The notes below the pieces were generated by a model. That model ran no database searches. It was not told the DNA's origin and worked only from the letters and a program-made list of their open reading frames with translations. This document shows, piece by piece, positions 37,225 through 44,666 of a stretch of 64,000 nt of DNA. Numbering within the stretch: position 1 is the first letter of the stretch; every line of letters starts with the position of its first letter. The position numbers were made by a program, and so were the translations under genes. The DNA lies in contig JBLHTZ010000008.1 in assembly GCA_047627915.1 (NCBI GenBank), forward strand, positions 1 to 64,000. The letters run 5' to 3'. The DNA comes from NORP294 sp047627915. Lineage in GTDB: Bacteria > Bacteroidota > Bacteroidia > Flavobacteriales_E > Vicingaceae.

Positions 37225-37524
37225 TCATCTTTTAAACCATCTTTTTACAAAGAATTCTCTTTTATTGTCATTGTTTCGTTTCGATTTTCTCTTCGTTTTT
37301 TTCATTCTTTTTTGAACTGCTTTTGTTTGCATTTCAAAATGCGCTTTCCTCTTTGCCTCTTCTTGCTTGTGCGCTTCCTTTTTCTTTTGTTCTTTATCTT
37401 TTTCTAATTGTTCACTTCGCTTATCAACCGTTTTTTGAACCTTTCGTTGTGATTGAGCTTGCGAGTTCATAGCTATGACACACAGAAAAAACAAAACGAT
37501 GCCTCGTAAAATATTTTTTTTCAT
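37225..37524 (-). CDS. Small secreted lysine/arginine-rich protein
   Basis: A 99-residue protein with a clear signal peptide (MKKNILRGIVLFFLCVIAMNSQAQ). The mature 75 residues are almost entirely charged helix, very rich in K, R, E and Q (KDKEQKKKEAHKQEEAKRKA, then MKKTKRKSKRNN). No domain is recognised. Such a peptide could bind anionic envelope polymers, but this is a guess. It has its own ATG and leader signal, unlike the overlapping plus-strand frame at 37216-37407. It diverges from the lipoprotein gene at 37575. Confidence 0.65.
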   Translation of the reverse strand: MKKNILRGIVLFFLCVIAMNSQAQSQRKVQKTVDKRSEQLEKDKEQKKKEAHKQEEAKRKAHFEMQTKAVQKRMKKTKRKSKRNNDNKREFFVKRWFKR

Positions 37525-37574
37525 TTTTCGTTTATTTTGAACCTAATATTGTATTCAGATTTTGAAAAATTAGA

Positions 37575-38021
37575 ATGACGAAAATAACCATACTTGTGTT
37601 AAAGAAACAACTACTTTTTGTCGTATTCGCTACTATATTGTCATTTCCCGCTTGTAATCCGGATGAGATTTCTAACATTCCATTAGTTCAAGTCAATTTT
37701 CAATATAACATTAACCTGCCACAATACATTAATCTTCAAACCATCGGAGGATCTGTAGAAGTGTTTGGAGGGTCGAGGGGAATTATTCTTTATCGATTGT
37801 CATCTGATGAAATAAAAGCTTACGATCGGCATTGCACGTTTGAACCCTCTAATACATGTGGATTGGTTTCAGCCGATCCAAATCGCTTTACAGCAACTGA
37901 CAATTGTTGTGGATCAAGCTTCTTATTGGGCACAGGAGACGTTTCGAAACCTCCCGCCATTCTTCCGTTAAAACAATATACTGTTAATTTTAACGATCCT
38001 ATTCTAACAGTTACAAACTAA
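37575..38021 (+). CDS. Rieske-fold-like lipoprotein lacking the histidine ligands
   Basis: A 148-residue protein with a lipoprotein-like start (LLFVVFATILSFPAC, cysteine at residue 27). The rest resembles small Bacteroidota Rieske-like lipoproteins: YDRHCTFEPSN at the first cluster loop, CCGSSFLLGTGDV at the second, PPAILPLKQYTV after it. A Rieske [2Fe-2S] centre needs C-x-H and C-x-x-H. Here the first loop reads CTF and the second CCGS, so both histidines are missing while cysteines remain. It may be a structural relative without the usual cluster. Single gene, ended by a bidirectional terminator. Confidence 0.7.
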   Translation: MTKITILVLKKQLLFVVFATILSFPACNPDEISNIPLVQVNFQYNINLPQYINLQTIGGSVEVFGGSRGIILYRLSSDEIKAYDRHCTFEPSNTCGLVSADPNRFTATDNCCGSSFLLGTGDVSKPPAILPLKQYTVNFNDPILTVTN

Positions 38022-38053
38022 AAAAGGCTATCGCATCTCTGCAATAGCCTTTT
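38022..38053. terminator. Bidirectional terminator between lipoprotein gene and ahcY
   Basis: AAAAGGCTATCGCA (38022-38035) pairs with TGCAATAGCCTTTT (38040-38053) with one mismatch around loop TCTC. A-run and T-run flank it, so it works for both converging genes. Confidence 0.85.
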
Positions 38054-38074
38054 CCAATTTATGTTAAGCTTCAA

Positions 38075-39385
38075 TTAATATCTGTAGTAATCTGGCTTGT
38101 ATGGTCCTTCAACCGTTACACCAATATACTCTGCTTGGTCTTGTCTTAATTCTTCTAATTCAACACCAATCTTAGATAGGTGAAGTTTTGCAACTTTTTC
38201 ATCTAAGTGTTTTGGTAGTGTGTAAACTTTGTTTTCATAGCTGTCACTATTTTTCCAAAGTTCAATTTGAGCCAATGTTTGGTTTGTAAATGAATTCGAC
38301 ATAACAAAAGAAGGGTGACCTGTAGCACAACCTAAATTTACTAGTCTACCTTGCGCTAATAAAATAATGTCTTTGCCATCTAATCTGTACTTGTCAACTT
38401 GAGGCTTGATTTCAACTTTTTCAGCACCTGAGTTGTCTAAGAAAGCAACATCAATTTCATTGTCAAAGTGGCCAATGTTACATACGATAACCTTATCCTT
38501 CATTTTTCTAAAATGTGCTTCAGAAATAATATCCTTGTTACCTGTGGCAGTTACAACAATATCAACCTCTTCAACAGCATTAATCATTTTCTTTACTTCG
38601 AAACCATCCATTGCGGCTTGTAAAGCACAAATAGGATCTACCTCAGTAACGATAACTCTAGCACCTGCTCCTTTTAAAGAAGCAGCAGAACCTTTACCTA
38701 CGTCTCCGTAACCTGCAACAACAGCAACTTTTCCAGCCATCATAATATCAGTTGCTCTTCTAATTGAATCAACTAACGACTCTTTACATCCGTATTTGTT
38801 ATCGAATTTTGACTTAGTTACTGAATCATTTACATTGATTGCAGGCATTACTAATGTGCCATTTTTCTCTCTTTCGTACAACCTGTGAACACCAGTAGTC
38901 GTTTCCTCAGATAAACCTCTGATACCATCGACTAACTCAGGATAGTTATCGAACACCATATTTGTTAAGTCACCACCATCATCTAAAATCATGTTTAATG
39001 GCTTCTTGTCTTCGCCAAAGAAAATTGTCTGCTCAATACACCAATCAAACTCTTCATCAGTCATGCCTTTCCAAGCATATACTGGAACACCTGCAGCGGC
39101 AATTGCTGCAGCAGCCTGATCTTGTGTAGAGAAAATATTACATGAAGACCATGTAACTTCTGCACCAAGAGATGTTAACGTTTCAATTAAAACTGCTGTT
39201 TGAATTGTCATGTGAAGACAACCAGCAATTCTTGCTCCTTTAAGAGGTTGCTCGTTTTTATATTCTTCTCTTAATGACATCAAGCCCGGCATTTCTGCTT
39301 CAGCTAATTCCATTTCTTTTCGGCCCCACTCAGCTAAAGAAATGTCTTTAACTTTATAAGGTAAGTATTCTACACTTGTACTCAT
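38075..39385 (-). CDS. ahcY: Adenosylhomocysteinase
   Basis: AhcY splits S-adenosylhomocysteine into adenosine and homocysteine, restoring the methyl cycle. The 436-residue protein has GCLHMTIQTAVLIETL, SSCNIFSTQDQAAAAI, DDGGDLTN, NAD-binding GYGDVGKGSAASLKGAGA, and the conserved C-terminus GPYKPDYYRY. Complete and of normal length. A TAAATTTG -7 box reads on the minus strand at 39419-39412. It diverges from the phosphopantetheinyl transferase gene. Confidence 0.98.
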   Translation of the reverse strand: MSTSVEYLPYKVKDISLAEWGRKEMELAEAEMPGLMSLREEYKNEQPLKGARIAGCLHMTIQTAVLIETLTSLGAEVTWSSCNIFSTQDQAAAAIAAAGVPVYAWKGMTDEEFDWCIEQTIFFGEDKKPLNMILDDGGDLTNMVFDNYPELVDGIRGLSEETTTGVHRLYEREKNGTLVMPAINVNDSVTKSKFDNKYGCKESLVDSIRRATDIMMAGKVAVVAGYGDVGKGSAASLKGAGARVIVTEVDPICALQAAMDGFEVKKMINAVEEVDIVVTATGNKDIISEAHFRKMKDKVIVCNIGHFDNEIDVAFLDNSGAEKVEIKPQVDKYRLDGKDIILLAQGRLVNLGCATGHPSFVMSNSFTNQTLAQIELWKNSDSYENKVYTLPKHLDEKVAKLHLSKIGVELEELRQDQAEYIGVTVEGPYKPDYYRY

Positions 39386-39411
39386 GTTTTATTTTTTTAC
39401 TTTTCGGATGG

Positions 39412-39443
39412 CAAATTTACCAAATTAAATAATGCTATTTTCG
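39412..39443. promoter_or_regulatory. Divergent -7 elements for ahcY and the phosphopantetheinyl transferase gene
   Basis: TAAATTTG on the minus strand (39419-39412) is a perfect -7 box for ahcY. TATTTTCG on the plus strand (39436-39443) is a near match for the gene starting at 39467. No good -33 elements were found for either. Confidence 0.45.
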
Positions 39444-39466
39444 TATTAAACAGTTATACAAAAGAT

Positions 39467-40096
39467 ATGTTTGAAAGCTTTCAAATATCTCCTTCAAATT
39501 CTATTCATACCGCAGCTGTTGAATACGATAGAATGGATGAAATGTTTCGTTTTTTAGTTAAAAATGGTTTTGACATGAGTCATTTAAGTTTTATAAGCAA
39601 CGACAAAAGAAAAGCGGAATGGCTGTTCATTAGAGAAATTATTTGCAAAACAATGGCTTCGAAAGAGGACATTATCTACGACGAACATCGAAAGCCAACT
39701 TTTAAAAATTCAACTTGTTTTTTAAGTATCTCTCATTCAAATGAAAGAGTTGCGATTTCCATTGACAAAAAATATGAAACAGGAATAGATTTGCAGTTTA
39801 TAACAGATAAAATTAAACGAATTAAATCGAAATTTTTAAATGATTTTGAACAATCAATAACCAGCCAAAGTCCAACTGAATTAACTTGTTATTGGAGTAT
39901 TAAGGAAGCCTTGTTTAAGATCTACGGCAAAAAAGATGCTTTTTTGAAAGAAAACTTTGAAGTACAAGATTTTAAATTCAACGGAATAATGGGGTCAGCC
40001 ATTGGAATAACAAGAGCGAACGGAAAAGAAAAGGTTCAACCAATGGAATTCAGAAAGCTTAATAATTATGTGATGGCTTACAGTGTGAATTATTAA
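39467..40096 (+). CDS. 4'-phosphopantetheinyl transferase family protein
   Basis: A 209-residue Sfp/EntD-type transferase that moves 4'-phosphopantetheine from coenzyme A to a carrier protein serine. The two diagnostic motifs are present: TGIDLQ (metal-binding Asp) and YWSIKEALFKIYGK (WSxKEAxxK). SISHSNERVAISI precedes them, as usual. The carrier it modifies could be the fatty-acid acyl carrier protein or a secondary-metabolite carrier; no such gene is nearby. It precedes PcrB by 22 bases and is probably co-transcribed. Confidence 0.88.
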   Translation: MFESFQISPSNSIHTAAVEYDRMDEMFRFLVKNGFDMSHLSFISNDKRKAEWLFIREIICKTMASKEDIIYDEHRKPTFKNSTCFLSISHSNERVAISIDKKYETGIDLQFITDKIKRIKSKFLNDFEQSITSQSPTELTCYWSIKEALFKIYGKKDAFLKENFEVQDFKFNGIMGSAIGITRANGKEKVQPMEFRKLNNYVMAYSVNY

Positions 40097-40118
40097 TATT
40101 GTAGCAGAAAAATAAACT

Positions 40119-40868
40119 GTGGAGAAACCAATCTACCAAACATTAAAAAATCAGCAAAAAGAAGGCAAAAAAATGATTGCTTTACTGATTGATCCAGATA
40201 AAGTAGGTGCCCTAAATTTAAAAAGTATCTTAACAAAAGCTCAAGCGTCAACTGTTGATCTTATATTGGTGGGCGGTAGTTTATTAACAGATGGTGATTT
40301 GGATAAGACAATTCATTTTATAAAATCTCAAAGTGAATTGCCTCTCATTTTATTCCCTGGAAGCGTCTCACAAATATCCACTGAAGCTGATGGGATACTG
40401 TACCTCTCACTTTTATCAAGCAGAAACGCAGAAATGATAATAGGACAGCAAGTTACAGCAGCTCCGTATTTGAGAAAAACGAATTTGGAAGTTATTTCCA
40501 CTGCATACCTTCTTATTGATTCCGGCAAGCAAACCACGGCATCTTATATGAGTAATTCTAATCCAATACCTGCTAACAAACCTGAAATTGCAGCGAGTAC
40601 TGCTTTGGCAGGAACTTATTTGGGGATGGATGTTATTTACCTAGACGGCGGAAGTGGAGCAGAAAACCCAGTACCTACTGAGATGATTTCAAAGGTTAAA
40701 GACTATACACAGCAGCTGTTATTTATTGGCGGAGGAGTAAACACTATTAAAAAAGCCGAAGATGCTTTTACGGCGGGAGCAGATGTTATTGTGGTGGGTA
40801 ATAGAATTGAACAAGATCCAAATTTCTTGACTGAACTGGGCGATTTGAAGAAAAAACTTAACAGCTAG
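40119..40868 (+). CDS. Geranylgeranylglyceryl/heptaprenylglyceryl phosphate synthase (PcrB type)
   Basis: A 249-residue TIM-barrel prenyltransferase joining a polyprenyl diphosphate to sn-glycerol-1-phosphate, forming an archaeal-type ether lipid precursor. Motifs: ALLIDPDKVG, VGGSLLTDGDLD, LFPGSV, YLDGGSGAENPVP and FIGGGVNTIKKAEDAF with GADVIVVGN. It begins with GTG, giving MEKPIYQTLKNQQKEGKK. The family is known from archaea, Firmicutes and Bacteroidota. Chain length and later steps (dephosphorylation, second ether) cannot be read here. The PnuC-type gene starts 3 bases after its stop. Confidence 0.9.
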   Translation: MEKPIYQTLKNQQKEGKKMIALLIDPDKVGALNLKSILTKAQASTVDLILVGGSLLTDGDLDKTIHFIKSQSELPLILFPGSVSQISTEADGILYLSLLSSRNAEMIIGQQVTAAPYLRKTNLEVISTAYLLIDSGKQTTASYMSNSNPIPANKPEIAASTALAGTYLGMDVIYLDGGSGAENPVPTEMISKVKDYTQQLLFIGGGVNTIKKAEDAFTAGADVIVVGNRIEQDPNFLTELGDLKKKLNS

Positions 40869-40871
40869 TGC

Positions 40872-41477
40872 ATGCTAGAAGCCTGGCAAAAAGTACTCAC
40901 CGAAATTGGAGTGTTCAATACAATGGAAGCTGTCGCGGTGGTAACTGCCTTAATATACATCGCTTTAGCTTCTAAAGGCAATAGATGGTGTTTCTTATTC
41001 GGCTTAATTAGCTCATCGATTTATGTCTACATTACCTTCCATTTGAACTTTTTTTTCGACGTAGGTATTAATGCATACTACGTAATTATGTCGTTCTATG
41101 GCTGGTTCGCTTGGTCCAAGCAGAATAACCCTTCCTCTGTGCAGGTAGAAAAGATCTCTTCAAAAAAACTAGTATTAACTATTACTTTAGGCACGATTAC
41201 TTTTTTAACTCTAGCGGCTATTGCTGATAAATATAGCTCAGCAGAGTTGGCGTACTTCGATGCGTTTACCACCGTATTTGCCGTTATAGCTACGTACATG
41301 GTTGTGAAACGCCAAATTGAAAATTGGCTCATCTGGATTGTAGTTGATGCAATAGCTGCCGGAATGTACTTTTACAAGGAACTATACTTCACAACACTAT
41401 TGTTTATAGTCTACACCCTAGTGGCTGTTTTTGGATATTTAAAATGGAAAAAACTACTCAACCTCAATTTAAAGTAG
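40872..41477 (+). CDS. PnuC-type vitamin transporter (nicotinamide riboside or thiamine)
   Basis: A 201-residue inner-membrane protein with about seven helices of the PnuC family, facilitators for vitamin precursors trapped by phosphorylation. It includes ALIYIALASKGNRWCFLFGL, VIMSFYGWFAWSKQ and NWLIWIVVDAIAAGMYFYKE, the helix-6/7 region that lines the substrate site. PnuC members take nicotinamide riboside; PnuT members take thiamine. Sequence alone does not decide. It overlaps the next kinase gene by 34 bases, and a TPP riboswitch and receptor gene follow, which favours thiamine. Confidence 0.85.
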   Translation: MLEAWQKVLTEIGVFNTMEAVAVVTALIYIALASKGNRWCFLFGLISSSIYVYITFHLNFFFDVGINAYYVIMSFYGWFAWSKQNNPSSVQVEKISSKKLVLTITLGTITFLTLAAIADKYSSAELAYFDAFTTVFAVIATYMVVKRQIENWLIWIVVDAIAAGMYFYKELYFTTLLFIVYTLVAVFGYLKWKKLLNLNLK

Positions 41478-41974
41478 CGATTATTGGACCTGAATCTTCA
41501 GGAAAAACAACGCTATGTAAACAGTTGAGCGACACGCTCAATTGCGATTGGGTTCCTGAGTTTGCCAGAAAACACCTTAGCGAAAACCCTAATTACATTC
41601 AGATTGACCTAGATTACATGCTAGAACAACAATTACTTTCTGAAAACAAGTACAAACACCACCTTTTAATTTGCGACGGGGACCCCATTTCATTCAAAGT
41701 ATGGTCACAATATAAGTACGGCTCAACTAGCAAATACATCGAGCAAATGATTATAGATTCAAATTATGCCCATTTCCTCCTTCTTCAACCTGACTTGCCG
41801 TATGAAAAAGACCCGTTAAGGGAAAATAGTTCACTTGCACCTAGAAGAGAGCTATTTGATCTTTTTAAAAACGAGCTCGACAAACACAACTTAAACTACT
41901 CTGTTGTAGACGGTTTAAATAAAAAAAGATTAATCGTTGCACTAAACTCTCTGAAAGAACAAAAAATAATATAA
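41444..41974 (+). CDS. NadR-like ATP-dependent kinase (COG3172 type)
   Basis: A 176-residue P-loop kinase. Walker A is GPESSGKT (15-22), followed by WVPEFARKHLSENPNY, ICDGDPISFKVW and LLLQPDLPYEKDPLRENS. This pattern matches the ribosylnicotinamide kinase domain of NadR, without an adenylyltransferase or regulatory domain. It overlaps the PnuC-type gene by 34 bases, so the two are a transport and trapping pair. In NadR the substrate is nicotinamide riboside. The TPP riboswitch next door raises the alternative that this one phosphorylates thiamine. Start chosen by Walker A distance. Confidence 0.82.
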   Translation: MEKTTQPQFKVAIIGPESSGKTTLCKQLSDTLNCDWVPEFARKHLSENPNYIQIDLDYMLEQQLLSENKYKHHLLICDGDPISFKVWSQYKYGSTSKYIEQMIIDSNYAHFLLLQPDLPYEKDPLRENSSLAPRRELFDLFKNELDKHNLNYSVVDGLNKKRLIVALNSLKEQKII

Positions 41975-41979
41975 CTTTG
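41950..41979 (+). promoter_or_regulatory. Promoter of the TPP-controlled receptor gene
   Basis: TAACTTTG (41972-41979) matches the -7 consensus exactly and TCTG (41950-41953) is a one-mismatch -33 at 18 bases. Transcription would start close to 41985, immediately before the riboswitch. It lies within the end of the kinase gene. Confidence 0.6.
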
Positions 41980-41985
41980 TAAAAA

Positions 41986-42068
41986 ATTACACACAGGGGT
42001 GCTGAAAGGCTGAGATTATACCCGTTGAACCTGATTTCGGTAATGCGAGCGAAGGGAGTAAGTGAATT
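41986..42068 (+). promoter_or_regulatory. TPP riboswitch (THI element)
   Basis: All conserved blocks are present in order: CAGGGGTGCT (41993-42002), GGCTGAGA (42008-42015), ACCC (42019-42023), GAACCTGAT, and GCGAAGGGAG at the end. AATTACAC (near 41986-41993) can pair with GTGAATT (42062-42068) as helix P1 with one bulge. In the P4 arm the usual CTGG/CCAG pair is replaced by TTCG/CGAG, which still pairs. TPP binding normally lowers expression of the gene downstream, here a TonB-dependent receptor. Confidence 0.95.
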
Positions 42069-42128
42069 CATCATTTCCACAACGGATATTCAGTTTTGTG
42101 CATTTCATAAAGAAATGAAAATGATGAA
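42067..42128 (+). promoter_or_regulatory. Fold masking the receptor start codons downstream of the riboswitch
   Basis: CATTTC (42101-42106) pairs perfectly with GAAATG (42112-42117), covering the ATG at 42115. TTCATCATTT (42067-42076) pairs perfectly with AAATGATGAA (42119-42128), covering ATGs at 42121 and 42124. The helices are nested and can coexist. No T-run terminator is seen, so control of translation initiation is the likelier mode. Confidence 0.5.
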
Positions 42129-44619
42129 AAAGCTAACAACAATTCTATTTTTAACTTTTCCTTTTTTTCTTCATGCGCAAGATGAAGTGGATGGAAAAGT
42201 ACTTGACAAGAACACAAATGAAGTATTAGTTGGAGCAAATATCTACGTAAAAGGTGGATTTGATGCAGCATTTACCAATGAGAATGGAGAGTTTAGTCTT
42301 CGAAGAATTAATTCTACGAATGTTTCGCTAATCATATCTTACATTGGCTTTAAAACGGATACGGTAACTGTTGATCTTGCCAACTACAAACCAACTACTT
42401 TTTATTTAGAGCCATTCAGTTACCAGTCGGACGAAGTATTAGTAAAAAGTACAAGAGTTGCAGGAAATGCGCCAGCGACTAAAACCAATCTATCAAAAGA
42501 GACTATTGCCAAAAACAATTTAGGCCAAGACCTTCCTTATTTGCTGCAACAAACGCCTTCCGTTGTGACATCTTCTGATGGCGGAACAGGAATAGGATAT
42601 ACCGGAATTAGAATTAGGGGTAGCGATGGTAGCAGAACCAACGTTACCATAAACGGGGTGCCTGTAAATGACCCTGAGTCCCATGGTGTTTTTTGGGTAA
42701 ATATGCCCGATTTTGCCTCTTCTCTAAACTCGGTTCAAATACAAAGAGGAATAGGTACATCAACCAATGGCGCTGGAGCATTTGGAGCAACCATTAACTT
42801 GGAAACAAAGTTACTTAGCACAGAAGCATATGGAGAAATTTCTAATTCAGTAGGGTTTTTAGAGACGAATGAAAAATTGGGAAAGTTAGAGTACAATAAC
42901 CGAAAGCACACTGTTCAATTTGGAAGTGGATTGATTAACAACAAGTTTGCATTCGAGGGTAGACTATCTAACATTCAATCTGAAGGCTATATTGATCGAG
43001 CAACAGCTGACTTACAATCTTACTTTTTATCAGGTACATATTACGGCAAAAAAACAGTTCTAAAAGCCATCACCTTTGGTGGAAAAGAAATTACTTACCA
43101 ATCTTGGAATGGAACTCCAGAGTCAAGAGTAAATAACGACAGGGAAGGAATGTTGGCAAGTGCAGCCAACAATGGACTTAGTCCATCTCAAACTGAGAAC
43201 TTGCTAAATTCTGGAAGAACCTACAACCTTTACGAGTATGATAATCAGGTTGATAACTACAATCAAGACCACTATCAATTGCATGTTGCCCATGAGTTTA
43301 GCAACAAGGTAACTGCGAAATTTGCTTTGCACTTCACCAAAGGCTACGGATATTTTGAAGAGTTTAAAGAAGGAGAAAATCTAACTGACTACGGATTACA
43401 GGAGGTAACTGTTGGAAATGGCACAGTGGAGTCTACAGATCTAATCCGAAGAAGATGGTTGGACAATGATTTTTATGGAATGACCTACTCTTTAAATTAC
43501 GATGCAACCAAGAAACTCAACTTTAACTTTGGCGGAGCTATTAACAACTATGAAGGAGATCACTTTGGCGAAGTTATTTGGGCAGAATTTGCATCAAACG
43601 GTTCTCCAACAGAAAATTATTACAACAGTGCATCTCAGAAGTTAGACGGAAACTTCTACATGAAAACAAACTACCTAGTCAGTACAGCTCTTAGTGTAAT
43701 GGCTGACCTTCAAATAAGAAGAATTAATTACACCGCTAATGGGACCGATAATGACTTAAGAAACATTAAAATCAACGAGAATTATACTTTCTTTAATCCA
43801 AAAGTTGGAGCAAACTATAAAATTGATGCCAACTGGAATACGTACGTTTTCGCAGGAATTGGAAACCGTGAGCCAAATCGTTCAGACTTTATAGACCAAG
43901 CGCCAAACACTCCAAAAAAAGAAGCAAATAAGGCGGAGAAAATGTACAATGTTGAATTAGGATCTGAGTACAAAACCAACCAATATAGTATATCGGCTAA
44001 TTTTTATTACATGTATTATATTGACCAATTGGTTGCCACAGGCCAACTGAACGATGTCGGATCTCCGCTTCGTCAAAATGTAGACCGTAGCTTTAGAAGA
44101 GGGATTGAATTACAAGCAGGGGTTAAATTGACCAAAGAAATTTCTTGGAGTGTAACCGCCACTTTCAGCGAAAATAAGATTGAGAAGTATAATGAATTGC
44201 TTTATGCATATGACGAAAACTTTAGTTTAGATTCGATCTATTCATTTGAATTAAAGTCTACTGACATCGCATTTTCGCCACATGTAATTGCAACAAGCGA
44301 ACTATCGTATACTCCAACAAAAGGAGTAGAAATTGCTTTGCTTACAAGATACATTGGAAGTCAATACCTAGACAACACCCAATTTATAGGCCGTCAACTA
44401 GACTCCTATTTGATTAATGACTTAAGAGTGCAGGCAGTTGTTCCTCAAAAACTATTTAAGGAGGTTAAACTACAGCTTTTGGTTAATAATTTTCTGGGTG
44501 AGGAATATTCGGCAAATGGCTATACATACTCATACGTATATGGAACAAAAGTGACTGAAAACTTTGTTTATCCGCAAGCTTTAAGAAATTACATGATTGG
44601 ATTGAACCTAAAATTTTAG
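42115..44619 (+). CDS. TonB-dependent receptor, probable thiamine uptake
   Basis: An outer-membrane receptor of about 834 residues. The ATG at 42115 (or 42121/42124) starts a signal peptide ending FFLHAQ; an upstream in-frame start at 42025 lies inside the riboswitch and is rejected. Order: carboxypeptidase-regulatory sandwich (VDGKVLDKNTNEVLVGANIY to SLIISYIGFKTD), plug (NLGQDLPYLLQQTPSVVTSS, IRIRGSDGSRTNVTING, GVFWVNMPDFASS), barrel, final strand RNYMIGLNLKF ending in phenylalanine. Ligand is inferred from the TPP riboswitch directly upstream and the PnuC-type carrier next to it: thiamine or a precursor. Energy comes through TonB. Confidence 0.9.
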   Translation: MKMMKKLTTILFLTFPFFLHAQDEVDGKVLDKNTNEVLVGANIYVKGGFDAAFTNENGEFSLRRINSTNVSLIISYIGFKTDTVTVDLANYKPTTFYLEPFSYQSDEVLVKSTRVAGNAPATKTNLSKETIAKNNLGQDLPYLLQQTPSVVTSSDGGTGIGYTGIRIRGSDGSRTNVTINGVPVNDPESHGVFWVNMPDFASSLNSVQIQRGIGTSTNGAGAFGATINLETKLLSTEAYGEISNSVGFLETNEKLGKLEYNNRKHTVQFGSGLINNKFAFEGRLSNIQSEGYIDRATADLQSYFLSGTYYGKKTVLKAITFGGKEITYQSWNGTPESRVNNDREGMLASAANNGLSPSQTENLLNSGRTYNLYEYDNQVDNYNQDHYQLHVAHEFSNKVTAKFALHFTKGYGYFEEFKEGENLTDYGLQEVTVGNGTVESTDLIRRRWLDNDFYGMTYSLNYDATKKLNFNFGGAINNYEGDHFGEVIWAEFASNGSPTENYYNSASQKLDGNFYMKTNYLVSTALSVMADLQIRRINYTANGTDNDLRNIKINENYTFFNPKVGANYKIDANWNTYVFAGIGNREPNRSDFIDQAPNTPKKEANKAEKMYNVELGSEYKTNQYSISANFYYMYYIDQLVATGQLNDVGSPLRQNVDRSFRRGIELQAGVKLTKEISWSVTATFSENKIEKYNELLYAYDENFSLDSIYSFELKSTDIAFSPHVIATSELSYTPTKGVEIALLTRYIGSQYLDNTQFIGRQLDSYLINDLRVQAVVPQKLFKEVKLQLLVNNFLGEEYSANGYTYSYVYGTKVTENFVYPQALRNYMIGLNLKF

Positions 44620-44645
44620 AAGACCAGAAGAGCTGCTTATATTTG
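44614..44645 (+). promoter_or_regulatory. Promoter of the Xaa-Pro aminopeptidase gene
   Basis: TATATTTG (44638-44645) is a perfect -7 box, 21 bases before the ATG. TTTT (44614-44617) lies 20 bases upstream as a weak -33. Confidence 0.55.
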
Positions 44646-44666
44646 AATTTCAATTAAAATTTAAAC

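Noticed and set aside
37216..37407. Plus-strand frame rich in F, L and S opposite the small basic protein
   Set aside because: Its composition is the antisense image of a lysine/glutamate-rich coding frame; the minus frame has a proper signal peptide.
42025..42114. Upstream start for the thiamine-type receptor
   Set aside because: The ATG lies within the TPP riboswitch and would add 30 residues before the signal peptide.
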